DNA of 64,000 nt, taken from contig NZ_PQSS01000017.1 of NCBI RefSeq assembly GCF_002920535.1, positions 1 through 64,000 on the forward strand, in the 5' to 3' direction. Positions 26,681 through 35,602 of the stretch are shown here, piece by piece. Under the pieces are notes generated by a model. The model was not told the origin of the DNA and did no database searches. It saw only the letters and a program-made list of their open reading frames with translations. The position numbers were made by a program, and so were the translations under genes. How positions within the stretch are numbered: position 1 is the stretch's first letter; the number at the start of each line of letters is the position of its first letter. Source of the stretch: Streptomyces sp. Ru71. Its GTDB lineage: Bacteria > Actinomycetota > Actinomycetes > Streptomycetales > Streptomycetaceae.

Positions 26681-28086
26681 CGACGACGATCACCCCGAAC
26701 CCCGCCGCCCCGCCGGCCGAACGCGCCGCATACGGCAGGGACGCCCGCAAACGCGCCTCACGCTCCTGCCAGGGCTGGTTCGAGGCGGGACGGGAGCGGC
26801 GCGACGCGGTCGAGGTCCTGCAGGCGCAGTCGGCCACCCGCGTGCCGGAGCTGGTGCCGATCCGCTACGCCCGCATGCTCGAATCCCCCTTCCGCTTCTA
26901 CCGGGGCGCCGCGGCCCTCATGGCCATGGACCTCGCGGAGCTGCCGAGCACGGGCCTGACGGTGCAGCTGTGCGGAGACGCCCATCTGCTGAACTTCCGG
27001 CTGCTGGCCTCGCCGGAGCGCCATCTGGTCTTCGACATCAACGACTTCGACGAGACCCTCCCCGGCCCGTTCGAATGGGACGTCAAACGGCTCGCGGCCT
27101 CCTTTGCGATCGCCGGCCGGCACAACGGGTTCTCCACCGCCGACCAGGACCGCGCCGTACTGGAGTGCGTGCGCTCCTACCGCACCCGCATGCGGGAGTT
27201 CGCCGCGATGCCCACCCTGGACGTCTGGTACGCGCAGGACGACGCCGACCGGATGCGGGCCCTGATGGCCTCCTCGATGACCAAGGAGGCCCGGCGCCGT
27301 ACCGCCGAGGCGACGGCGCGAGCCCGCACCCGCACCCAGCTCCAGGCCTTCGACAAGCTCACCCGGGTCACGGCCGAGGGGCGGCGGATCGCGCCCGACC
27401 CCCCGCTCATCACCCCGCTGCGGGACCTGCTGAGCGACCCGTCCGACGACCGGCAGGAGAAGGAGCTGCGGGCCGTGCTGGAGGGATACGCGCGCACCCT
27501 GCCGCCGGAGCGCCGGTTCCTGCTGCGCCGCTTCCGGCTGGTGGACCTCGCCCGCAAGGTGGTGGGCGTCGGCAGCGTCGGCACCCGCTGCTGGATCGTG
27601 CTCCTGCTCGGCAAGGGCGACGACGATCCCCTGCTGCTGCAGGCCAAGGAGGCCCAGGAGTCGGTGCTGGCCGCCCACACCGGCGGCCCCGCCTACGACA
27701 ACCAGGGGCGCCGTGTGGTGTCCGGACAGCGTCTGATCCAGACGACCAGCGACATCTTCCTCGGCTGGACGCACGCGGTGGGCCTCGACGGCGTCGGCCG
27801 CGACTTCTACGTCCGCCAGCTGCGGGACTGGAAGGGCATCGCACAGCCGGACACCATGGACCCGGCCCTGCTGAAGCTGTTCGCCCACCTGTGCGGGGCC
27901 TGCCTGGCACGGGCGCACGCCCGCTCCGGAGACCCCGTCGCCATCGCGGCCTACCTGGGCGGCGGCGACCGCTTCGACCGCGCACTGGCCCTCTTCGCAC
28001 AGGCCTACGCGGACCAGAACGAGCGGGACGCCGAGGCGCTGGCCGAAGCCGTCCGCTCGGGCCGGGTCCGCGCGGCCGACCTGTGA
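26677..28086 (+). CDS. DUF2252 family protein (kinase-like fold)
   Basis: 469 residues. Characteristic DUF2252 blocks are present: RYARMLESPFRFYRGAAALM near residue 70, LCGDAHLLNFRLL near 100 and FDINDFDETLPGPFEWDVKR near 115. The GDAHxxNF and DxNDFD motifs resemble the catalytic loop and metal-binding Asp of aminoglycoside phosphotransferase-like kinases, so a phosphotransfer role is plausible but unproven. Coupled by a 4-base overlap to the K+ channel, an arrangement that suggests a joint function. Confidence 0.85.
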   Translation: MTTTITPNPAAPPAERAAYGRDARKRASRSCQGWFEAGRERRDAVEVLQAQSATRVPELVPIRYARMLESPFRFYRGAAALMAMDLAELPSTGLTVQLCGDAHLLNFRLLASPERHLVFDINDFDETLPGPFEWDVKRLAASFAIAGRHNGFSTADQDRAVLECVRSYRTRMREFAAMPTLDVWYAQDDADRMRALMASSMTKEARRRTAEATARARTRTQLQAFDKLTRVTAEGRRIAPDPPLITPLRDLLSDPSDDRQEKELRAVLEGYARTLPPERRFLLRRFRLVDLARKVVGVGSVGTRCWIVLLLGKGDDDPLLLQAKEAQESVLAAHTGGPAYDNQGRRVVSGQRLIQTTSDIFLGWTHAVGLDGVGRDFYVRQLRDWKGIAQPDTMDPALLKLFAHLCGACLARAHARSGDPVAIAAYLGGGDRFDRALALFAQAYADQNERDAEALAEAVRSGRVRAADL

Positions 28087-28119
28087 GGCCGCGGAGCGGC
28101 GTGTGACGCCCGGGGCGGC

Positions 28120-28135
28120 CGGACCGTGAGGTCCG
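28120..28135. terminator. Short hairpin between convergent genes
   Basis: CGGACC-GTGA-GGTCCG, six pairs and a tetraloop, between the DUF2252 gene and the small minus-strand gene at 28156. Confidence 0.4.
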
Positions 28136-28155
28136 TGAGGGGCGCCGCCGCGGGG

Positions 28156-28353
28156 TCACTCGGGCAGCTGCCGCATCTCCACCACCCGCAGCCCCAGCGA
28201 CTGGAACCGGGCCAGCAGCCCGTACAGATGAGCCTCGTCGACGACGGGGCCGTACAGCACCGTCTGGCCGGAGATCATGACGTGGTCCAGCTCCGGGAAG
28301 ACCTTGGCCAGGGTCTCCGACACATGTCCCTCGACGCGGATCTCGTAGCGCAT
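28156..28353 (-). CDS. Small conserved hypothetical protein
   Basis: 65 residues, MRYEIRVEGHVSETLAKVF at the N terminus and ARFQSLGLRVVEMRQLPE at the end. The pattern strand-helix-strand-helix-strand looks like a small ferredoxin-like alpha/beta fold. No cysteines or catalytic motif. The start at 28353 has AAAGAG upstream; an upstream in-frame GTG gives an implausible Arg/Pro tail. Function unknown. Confidence 0.65.
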   Translation of the reverse strand: MRYEIRVEGHVSETLAKVFPELDHVMISGQTVLYGPVVDEAHLYGLLARFQSLGLRVVEMRQLPE

Positions 28354-28476
28354 CTGCCGCTCTTTCCCGCCGACACCCGATGGCCGCTGCACGGCGCTTC
28401 CTACCTCCCATGGTCCGGTCCGCCGATCCCGCGCGGCCTCACCCGGCACAGGTGACCTGCCCCGACGCCGGCCCCG

Positions 28477-28995
28477 TCAGTGCTTCAGGAACAGCTTGAA
28501 GGAGATGATCACCAGGCCGAGGAGCAGGTTGACCGACGCGGTCAGGACCGTCTGACGCCCGGTGGCCCCGGCCCGCCGTGCCGCGGCCACCGACCAACCC
28601 ACCTGACCCGCCACGGCCACCGAGACCGCCAGCCACAGGGTCCCCGCCACGTCCAGGCCGAGGAGCGGACTGACGGCCACGGCCACCGCGGGCGGCACGG
28701 CCGCCTTGACGATCGGCCACTCGTCACGGCACACATGCAGCACGGTGCGGCGATCCAGGCCGTGCTGGGCCAGACGGGCGCCGAAGAGCTGGGCGTGCAC
28801 ATGCGCCACCCAGAACGCCAGACCGCTCAGGAGCAGCAGCAGGACCAGCTCCAGACGGGGAAAGGACCCCAGCGTGCCGGCGCCGATCACCACGGTGGCG
28901 GCCAGCATGGAGCCGTAGACGCCGCCGGTGTAGTCGGCGTGGGCCCGTCGCTCCTTGCGGCGCTCCCGGGCGCTCGGGCGGTCCAGTGCCGTCAT
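28477..28995 (-). CDS. Conserved membrane protein of unknown function
   Basis: 172 residues. A basic N terminus (SARERRKERRAHADYTGG) precedes helix 1 (SMLAATVVIGAGTLGSF), helix 2 (LELVLLLLLSGLAFWVAHVH), and two or three further helices. ATG at 28995 was chosen because GAGGTG lies upstream. Expressed with, and 15 bases downstream of, the DHA2 efflux gene, so an accessory role in the same transcript is possible. Confidence 0.7.
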   Translation of the reverse strand: MTALDRPSARERRKERRAHADYTGGVYGSMLAATVVIGAGTLGSFPRLELVLLLLLSGLAFWVAHVHAQLFGARLAQHGLDRRTVLHVCRDEWPIVKAAVPPAVAVAVSPLLGLDVAGTLWLAVSVAVAGQVGWSVAAARRAGATGRQTVLTASVNLLLGLVIISFKLFLKH

Positions 28996-29010
28996 CGCAC
29001 ACCTCACCGG

Positions 29011-30627
29011 TCAGCTCACGTGTCCGAGGAGGCCGGCCTGTGCCCGCCCGGAGCGCCGGGCCTCACCCGTCGGCAGGTGCGGGGTGACGAGGAAACTGGC
29101 GAGGGTGATGCCGCCGGTGGCGAGGATCGCCGCCTTGAGGCCGCCGAGCTGGGCGGTGGCGTAGGAGTCCGTGACGGCGTCGGCCTCGGACGGCGGCAGC
29201 CCCGCCCGCTCGGCCGCCGCCTGCACCTGGTCGGTGGAGACGAAGGAGATGCCGGCCTCCAGCGCCACACCGGTCTGCCGGCGCGTCTCCTGCGACAGCG
29301 CCGGGTTGTTCTCCACCTGCGTGGTGAAGGCGTGCGCCAGGGCGCCGATGAGCAGGGAACCGATGAGCGCGGTGCCCAGGGCGGACCCCAGGTTCTGGGC
29401 CGTGAACTGCAGGCCGCCCACCTCGCTGCGCTCCTCCTCGCCGACGCTGGACTGCACGACGTTGCCGAGCTGGGAGGCGAGCAGCCCCATGCCCAGCCCC
29501 AGCACGGCCATGGCCCCGGCGAACTGGGCGTCGTCGATGACCGGGTCGATGGTGGCCAGCAGCCACACGATCGCCGCGAGCAGCGTCACCAGGGCGAACC
29601 GGACGATCCGGCGGGGTCCGGCCGCCCGCCCCAGCCGGGAACCGGCCAGGGAGGCCACGAGCATCGTCGCGGACACCGGCAGCAGCCGCAGGCCCGTCTC
29701 GAACGCGTCGAAGCCCTGCACCACCTGCAGGTACAGCGGAATGGCGAAGAACAGGCCCAGCAGGATGAGGTTCTGGCTCAGCAGTGCCATCAGACCCGAC
29801 CGCAGCGCCGGCCGGTGCAGCAGGCCGAGATGCACCAGGGGCTCGGCGCCCCCCGCCTCCCGCCGGTGCTGCCACCACACGAAGAGGGCGAGGACCGCGG
29901 CGCCGGCGCCGATGACGAACAGCGTCGGCGCGAAGCCGAACACGGTGAACGGAGGGTTGCGCGGCTGCACCCAGCCCCAGGTGCTGCTCTGCAGCACGCC
30001 GAGGACACCGAGTGCGAGGCCGGACGCCGAGAGGACGGCGCCGACCGTGTCGAGACCGGGCCGCGGCCCGCTGCGGGGCGCCTCCTTGATCACCCGGCGG
30101 CAGGCCAGGACGGCGAGGACGAGCACGACCTCGCCGGCGAAGACCAGCCGCCAGGTCAGATACGTCGTCACCCAGCCGCCGAGCAGCGGGCCGACGGCGA
30201 TGCCCGCGCCCGCGAGGCCGCCGATGACGCCGTAGGCGACGGCCCGGTCACGCCCGTGATACGCCTCCGCGACCAGGGCCGCCATGGACGGCAGCACCAT
30301 GGCGGCACCCAGCCCCTCGATCACCGACCAGCCCACGGCCAGCACCCACAGCTTCGGGGCCGCGGCGGTCAGGGCAGACCCCGTGCCGTAGACCGCCATC
30401 CCGATCAGGAACAGGCGCCGGCGCCCCAGGATGTCCCCGAGGCGGCCGCCGATGACCATGAACGCGGCCATCACCAAGGCGTACAGCGTGATGACCGCCT
30501 GGATCGCGGTGACCTCCGTGTCGAAGTCCTCCACGAGCTGACTGATGGACACGTTCATGACCGAGGTGTCCAGGACCATCAGGAACTGGGCCGTGCCCAG
30601 CACGATCAGAGCCCACCAGCGTGCCAC
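29011..30627 (-). CDS. DHA2-family (EmrB/QacA-type) MFS drug:H+ antiporter
   Basis: About 538 residues, 14 membrane helices. The N-terminal VLDTSVMNVSISQL is the motif D1 of 14-helix drug:proton antiporters, and GGRLGDILGRRRLFLIG is MFS motif A; motif C-like glycine/proline-rich GVIGGLAGAGIAVGPLLGG is also present. It would expel toxic compounds using the proton gradient. GTG at 30627 is preferred because GAGGTGG lies five bases upstream. Follows the LuxR regulator on the same strand after 144 bases. Confidence 0.92.
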   Translation of the reverse strand: MARWWALIVLGTAQFLMVLDTSVMNVSISQLVEDFDTEVTAIQAVITLYALVMAAFMVIGGRLGDILGRRRLFLIGMAVYGTGSALTAAAPKLWVLAVGWSVIEGLGAAMVLPSMAALVAEAYHGRDRAVAYGVIGGLAGAGIAVGPLLGGWVTTYLTWRLVFAGEVVLVLAVLACRRVIKEAPRSGPRPGLDTVGAVLSASGLALGVLGVLQSSTWGWVQPRNPPFTVFGFAPTLFVIGAGAAVLALFVWWQHRREAGGAEPLVHLGLLHRPALRSGLMALLSQNLILLGLFFAIPLYLQVVQGFDAFETGLRLLPVSATMLVASLAGSRLGRAAGPRRIVRFALVTLLAAIVWLLATIDPVIDDAQFAGAMAVLGLGMGLLASQLGNVVQSSVGEEERSEVGGLQFTAQNLGSALGTALIGSLLIGALAHAFTTQVENNPALSQETRRQTGVALEAGISFVSTDQVQAAAERAGLPPSEADAVTDSYATAQLGGLKAAILATGGITLASFLVTPHLPTGEARRSGRAQAGLLGHVS

Positions 30628-30771
30628 GGTGTCCACCTCGCCGGGTCGGCCCGGGGCGCGGCGCCCGCTCCCCGGGCGGCGGCGGGCAAGCCGGCCGCCA
30701 GACCCATCGCACCCGAAGCGCCCGCCGCGCACCTCACCCCGGGCGGGGGAGGGGGCACGGCCCTGCGCCGC

Positions 30772-33441
30772 TCACAGCAACTGCAGTTCGCGGGCCCGCC
30801 GCACGGCCTCGGACCTGCGGTTCACCGCGAGCTTGCGGTAGACGCTCTTGACGTGGGTCTTCACCGTGTTCACGGACACGTACAGGTCGGCGGCGATCTC
30901 CTCGGTCGACATCATCTGGGCGAGCCGCGCCAGCACATCGCGCTCCCGCGCGCTCAGCTGCTCGACCAGCACGGGCGCGGCCCCGGTCTCGGCGTCGGGG
31001 GCCGGGTCACCCGGTGTGAGCCACCCGGCGGCCAGCCGCCGCAGCGGGTCGGACGTCAGCAGCGGTTCGATCCACGGGCCGGCCTCCAGGAAGGGACGGC
31101 GCAGCCGGTCGCGGCGGGCGTTCGCCAGGGCGTCGGCCACCAGCCGGCGGGCGGCGGCCGGACGGCCGTCCGTGTACGCGACCCGTGCCCGCGCCAGCGT
31201 GGCGCGGACCCGCACCGCGGGGCCGACCCGCCCCCCGCCCGGCACGCCGTCCAGCACGGCGAGGGCCGTCTCCCGGTCCCCGGCCTCCAGACACGCCCAC
31301 GCCATGCTCACGGCGCAGGCCGGCTCGTCGTCGGCCACGTCCCGCAGCACCTGCGCGGCCTCCTCGGGGCGGCCCTCGGCGAGGTGGGCGGCCGACGTGA
31401 CCAGCGCGGCGTGCCGTTCGGCCCACGGCGAGGGCGAGGCGACATCGGCCGGCACGGCCGTCTCCGCGGCCGCCACGGCGGCGCGCGCCTTGCCCCGGGC
31501 CAGCAGCAGCCGGGCCGTGGCGATGGACCGTCCGGCCGCCGTCACCGGGTCCTTGGCGGCCCCCTCGGGGATCTGGTCGATCAGGTGCTGGGCGCGGCTC
31601 AGCTCGTCGCGGTCGACGGCCACCGCGGCCAGGACCAGCCGCCCGAGGCCGCAGCCGTCGTGCTGGGGCGGCCCGAACCGTTCCGACTCGGTCTCCGCGG
31701 CGGCGGCATGGCGCTCGGCCCGGCCCGGCCAGCCGTCGAGGTAGTCGATCAGTGCCAGGTGCTCCAGGGACTCCTGCCGCGCGACCGCGGTGGAGACACC
31801 GTCATGGCCGTCGGCGACCGTCGTCAGGGCGTCCCGCGCCTCGTCGAAGCGTCCGGCCCACACCCGTGCCGAACCCACATGGGTGAGCAGCAGGGCGGGC
31901 AGTTCCGGGTGCCGGCCGAGCAGCCCGGCCGGGACCTCCCGTTCGAGCCGGCGGGCCGCCCGCGCCGCCTGCTCCGCGCGGCCGGGCGCTCCGGACAGCC
32001 GGGCGGCCAGGGCGTTGAGCAGAGCGCAGCTCAGCCGTGCGGCGGCGGGATCGTCCTCCTCGCCGCGGGTGAGCTGGTCCTCGGCGTGGTGCAGGTGCGC
32101 CAGACCGTGGTGGAGGTCGTGCTGGGAGAGTTCGCGGGCCGCGCGGACCAGCTCCGTCTCGGGGCTCCCCGGGGCCGGCTCCATGCCGGCGATCAGGTCG
32201 GTCAGGCGGTCGGAGCCGGGACCGGTGAGGAGCTGGCCGATCGCCAGGTCGTCGACCAGGGCGCGGGCGGTGAACTCCCAGTCACCGGCGGCGGCGCCGT
32301 GGGCGAGCATCTCGGGCAGCGCCCCGTTGGCGCGCAGCCAGTGCGCGGCCCGCCGGTGCAGTTCGGGTTCCAGGCCGGGCAGGCGCTCGCGCAGATGCAC
32401 GCGCAGGATCTCCCGGAACAGTGGATGCAGGCGGTACCAGGCGTGCCCGAGATCCTCGACGAACGCGTTCTGGCGGTGCAGGTCGGCCAGGATGGACGCC
32501 CCGTCGGGCCGCCCGGTCAGCGCGTTCACCAGATCGGCGTTGAACCGCTCCAGGACGCTGACGCGCAGCAGCAGGTCCTGGGTGGGGGCCGGCTGCCGTT
32601 TGAGCACCTCGGCCAGCAGGAAGTCGGCGACGGTGCTGTGCCCGGCCTCGAACTCCTTCAGATACGTCTCCGGGTCCGGGCTCTGCCGCGCGGCCAGGGC
32701 GCACAGCCGTAGGCCGGCCGCCCAGCCCCGGGTGCGCTCGACCAGGGCACGCGCCGCGGGCAGGGGGAGGTGCAGTCCGTGCAGCTCCAGCAGCGCGACG
32801 GCCTCCTCGGCGGTGAAGGCGAGTTCGGCGTCCCGGATCTCGGTCAGCTCCCCGGCCGCCCGGTACCGGTGCAGCGGCAGCAGGGGCTCGTTGCGGGTGA
32901 CCAGGACCAGGCGCAGTGCCGCCCCGGCGTGGCGCAGGACGAACGCCAGTTGTTCCGAGACCTCCGGTGTGGCCAGCTCGTACTCGTCGAGCACCACGAT
33001 GACCGGGCGTGGGCCGGCGCTGAGGTGCGCGGCGAGTCGGCTCAGCAGGGACCGGTCCGCCCCGCTCGCCCCCGGGGCGGAGCCGATGTCACCGGGCGGG
33101 GCCGCCCCGCTCGCGCGCAGGGAGCGCAGCAGATGGGCCCAGAACATGGCCGGCTCCTTGACCGCCGCGTCCAGGGTGAGCCAGGCGACCGGCTGTCCGA
33201 GGCCGCGGGCCCAGTCGGCGACGAGCAGCGTCTTGCCCGCGCCGGCCGAACCGTTGACCATCACCAGCGGCGCCCCCATCGCCTCGTCGAGGTGATGGAC
33301 GAGCCTGTCCCGGCGCAGGAACGTGACGGGTCTCGTCGGCAGTGCGAACCGGGTCTGCAGGAACGGATCGCCCAGTGGATCGACGCCGGCAGCGGCGGCG
33401 TCATGAGAGGCCTGGTCACCGGGTGTCACCACTCTCACCAC
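30772..33441 (-). CDS. MalT-like ATP-dependent LuxR-family regulator
   Basis: About 889 residues. An N-terminal STAND/AAA ATPase has the Walker A stretch NGSAGAGKTLLVADW and the Walker B region PVIVVLDEYEL; a long TPR-like helical region follows (about 400-800), and the C terminus is a LuxR helix-turn-helix (LSARERDVLARLAQ, STEEIAADLYVSVNTVKTHV). Such activators oligomerise when ATP and an inducer bind. Several GTG codons cluster at the start and 33441 is a compromise; 33504 is possible. It probably regulates the DHA2 pump downstream (inference). Confidence 0.9.
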   Translation of the reverse strand: MVRVVTPGDQASHDAAAAGVDPLGDPFLQTRFALPTRPVTFLRRDRLVHHLDEAMGAPLVMVNGSAGAGKTLLVADWARGLGQPVAWLTLDAAVKEPAMFWAHLLRSLRASGAAPPGDIGSAPGASGADRSLLSRLAAHLSAGPRPVIVVLDEYELATPEVSEQLAFVLRHAGAALRLVLVTRNEPLLPLHRYRAAGELTEIRDAELAFTAEEAVALLELHGLHLPLPAARALVERTRGWAAGLRLCALAARQSPDPETYLKEFEAGHSTVADFLLAEVLKRQPAPTQDLLLRVSVLERFNADLVNALTGRPDGASILADLHRQNAFVEDLGHAWYRLHPLFREILRVHLRERLPGLEPELHRRAAHWLRANGALPEMLAHGAAAGDWEFTARALVDDLAIGQLLTGPGSDRLTDLIAGMEPAPGSPETELVRAARELSQHDLHHGLAHLHHAEDQLTRGEEDDPAAARLSCALLNALAARLSGAPGRAEQAARAARRLEREVPAGLLGRHPELPALLLTHVGSARVWAGRFDEARDALTTVADGHDGVSTAVARQESLEHLALIDYLDGWPGRAERHAAAAETESERFGPPQHDGCGLGRLVLAAVAVDRDELSRAQHLIDQIPEGAAKDPVTAAGRSIATARLLLARGKARAAVAAAETAVPADVASPSPWAERHAALVTSAAHLAEGRPEEAAQVLRDVADDEPACAVSMAWACLEAGDRETALAVLDGVPGGGRVGPAVRVRATLARARVAYTDGRPAAARRLVADALANARRDRLRRPFLEAGPWIEPLLTSDPLRRLAAGWLTPGDPAPDAETGAAPVLVEQLSARERDVLARLAQMMSTEEIAADLYVSVNTVKTHVKSVYRKLAVNRRSEAVRRARELQLL

Positions 33442-33594
33442 CGTCCGGTCGCGGCCCCCCTCCTCTTCACCTTCACATCGTTCCCGCTCACCCGCTCGCC
33501 GCACAGGGCCGGAAGTCCCCGACCTGTGGCGCGGCCCCGCCTCACCCGCGGCGGGTGACGACCGCGAGGGCCCGGCCCCGCACTGCGGGGCGCC

Positions 33595-34551
33595 TTACCG
33601 GCCGGAGTCCCTCCTGCGGCGGCCGACGTCCCCCCGGACCCTGCGCCAACGCGAACGGGTCTGCTCCCGCAGGCTCTCCCACTCCTGGCGGACCTCGTGC
33701 TCGGAGGGGCGCCGGCCCTGCCGGATCCGGCCCAGCTCGTCCGCCACCTCGCGGCCCACCGCGGCCGAGACGACGAGGACGAACATGGCGGCGAACAGGG
33801 CCGAGAGCATCGCGAAGACGGCACCGACCACGCCGTAGCGGTCGGCGTAGGAGTTGAACAGACGGGGCATGTACAGCGCGGCGCCCCAGGAGCAGAGGGC
33901 GGTGAGCACCGCCCCCGTGAGGCCGAAGGGGATCAGGTCCCTCCAGGGGATCCGCTTCGCCGACAGCAGCCAGCCGGTCCACACCAGGAACACCGCGGTC
34001 AGCGCCGCCTCGCACAGGGTGGCCGGCACACCGCCCGCGCTGTCGCCGAGCCATGCGGAGATCCATCCGCTGACCAGGGCGTAGACGCCGAGGGTGAGGA
34101 TCCACCACAGGCCGTTGCGGGAGTTGCGCACGCTGAGCGGCCTCAGCTCCCAGGTCTGCTCGAAGAGCCGCTGCGCGGCGCGTGCGAAGCTCAGCACCGA
34201 GATGGTCAGGAAGAGCAGACCGAAGACGCCGGTGCTCGCGCTCGCGCTCTGCTCGGGGGAGAAGAGGAAGTTCACCGCTTCGGCGCCGGCGCCGTTGAGG
34301 TCGTAGCGGCGGATGATCCGCTCCGCCGCGTCGAGGTGGACGATGCTGCCCAGCACCGCACCGGCCAGGACGGCCAGCGGCACCAGCGCGGTGAACGCGC
34401 TCGACGCCAGAGCCATCGAGCGGTCGAAGCCGACCACGTTCTGGAACCGGGTGAGCACGCGCAGCGCGAAGGCAGGACGCAGCCAGAACGTCAACGTCCT
34501 GAGCAGACGCTCGCGGTCGATCCTCGCCGTCCTGCCCTCCCTGACCCGCAA
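33595..34551 (-). CDS. YihY/virulence factor BrkB family membrane protein
   Basis: 318 residues with six membrane helices. The sequence RSMALASSAFTALVPLAVLAG in helix 1 and the GVYALVSGWISAW and VFAMLSALFAAMFVLVVSAA segments fit the YihY/BrkB family, whose exact function is unresolved. The C terminus is strongly basic and cytosolic. Start is a TTG at 34551 with no better alternative in frame before the first helix. Follows the hydroxyacid dehydrogenase by 76 bases. Confidence 0.85.
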   Translation of the reverse strand: MRVREGRTARIDRERLLRTLTFWLRPAFALRVLTRFQNVVGFDRSMALASSAFTALVPLAVLAGAVLGSIVHLDAAERIIRRYDLNGAGAEAVNFLFSPEQSASASTGVFGLLFLTISVLSFARAAQRLFEQTWELRPLSVRNSRNGLWWILTLGVYALVSGWISAWLGDSAGGVPATLCEAALTAVFLVWTGWLLSAKRIPWRDLIPFGLTGAVLTALCSWGAALYMPRLFNSYADRYGVVGAVFAMLSALFAAMFVLVVSAAVGREVADELGRIRQGRRPSEHEVRQEWESLREQTRSRWRRVRGDVGRRRRDSGR

Positions 34552-34627
34552 ACCCGTGGAGCGGCGTGAGCGTAACCGCCGCTCCGGCCCGGTCGGCGGT
34601 GGCGCACGGGCCGTTCAGCCGGCCGGG

Positions 34628-35602
34628 CTACGTCACGACGTCCCGAGGCGTCTCGCCCGCCAGGAAGTCCGCCGCGTTGCGCACCGCCGCCAGGCCGATC
34701 CGGACGACCGTCTCCCGGGTGACGCCGCCGACGTGCGGGGAGAGCACCACGTTCGGCGCCTTCAGCAGACGCAGGGACGGCGTCGGGGGCTCGGGGTCGA
34801 AGACGTCCAGGCCCGCGCCGGCCAGGGCGCCCCGCTCCAGGGCGTCCGCGAGGGCCTCCTGGTCGATCAGGGCGCCGCGGGCGGTGTTGACCACGAACGC
34901 CGTCGGCTTCAGCAGGGCGAGCCGGCGCGCGTCGAGCAGGTGCCGGGTCTCCTCGGTGAGCGGCGTGTGCAGGGTGACGTAGTCGGAGGCGGAGAGGAGT
35001 TCGTCGAGGGGGAGGTGACGTGCCGTGAGGCGGGCCTCGGTCTCCGCGGGCACCCGGTGGCGCGCGGTGTAGAGCACCGTCATGTCGAACGCGGCGGCCC
35101 GGCGGGCGACCTGCTGCCCGATCCGGCCGAGGCCGACGATGCCGAGGGTCTTGCGGGACAGCTCCGTGATGGACCGGGTGAGGCGGGGCAGCGTCCAGTC
35201 GGCCGCCGTCAACGCGGTGTGCGCGGGCACGAGTTGCTTGGCGAGCGCCAGCATGAGGGCGAAGGTCTGCTCGGCGACGTTCTGCGCCTCCGCGCCGGTG
35301 GAGCCGATCGTGCACACGGTGACGCCCCGGGCGCGGGCGGCCGGCACGTCCACGTAGTCGTAGCCGTGGCTCGCGCACTGCACCAGCTCCAGCCGCTCGG
35401 CGGCGGCCATGTGACGGGCCGTCACCGGGGCGAGCGCGGTGACGATGACCTGTGCCGTGCGCAGCGCGCCGGGGTCCTCGTCGACGCTCTCCACGACGGT
35501 GACGTGCGCGTCGCCGGGGAAGACGGAGGCGAGTCCGGTACCGGAGGCGCGGCCGCCGACGTGCGGCGGGACGACGGCGAGGACGGTGCGGCGGGCGCTC
35601 AC
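34628..35602 (-). CDS. D-2-hydroxyacid dehydrogenase (NAD-dependent)
   Basis: 324 residues. The Rossmann motif LGIVGLGRIGQQVARRA (about 150-166) and the catalytic triad are visible: Arg in VVNTARGALID, Glu in GLDVFDPEPP, His in LSPHVGG. These enzymes oxidise D-2-hydroxyacids or reduce 2-oxoacids with NAD(P)H. The GTG start overlaps the stop of the flavin-dependent oxidase gene (GTGA), so the two are translated together and probably act on related 2-hydroxyacids. Confidence 0.9.
   Translation of the reverse strand: MSARRTVLAVVPPHVGGRASGTGLASVFPGDAHVTVVESVDEDPGALRTAQVIVTALAPVTARHMAAAERLELVQCASHGYDYVDVPAARARGVTVCTIGSTGAEAQNVAEQTFALMLALAKQLVPAHTALTAADWTLPRLTRSITELSRKTLGIVGLGRIGQQVARRAAAFDMTVLYTARHRVPAETEARLTARHLPLDELLSASDYVTLHTPLTEETRHLLDARRLALLKPTAFVVNTARGALIDQEALADALERGALAGAGLDVFDPEPPTPSLRLLKAPNVVLSPHVGGVTRETVVRIGLAAVRNAADFLAGETPRDVVT

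Noticed and set aside
28480-32712. A 1410-residue plus-strand open frame
   Set aside because: It lies opposite the efflux pump and LuxR genes, is dominated by Gln/Arg/Gly/His, and has no domain; typical antisense frame of high-GC DNA.
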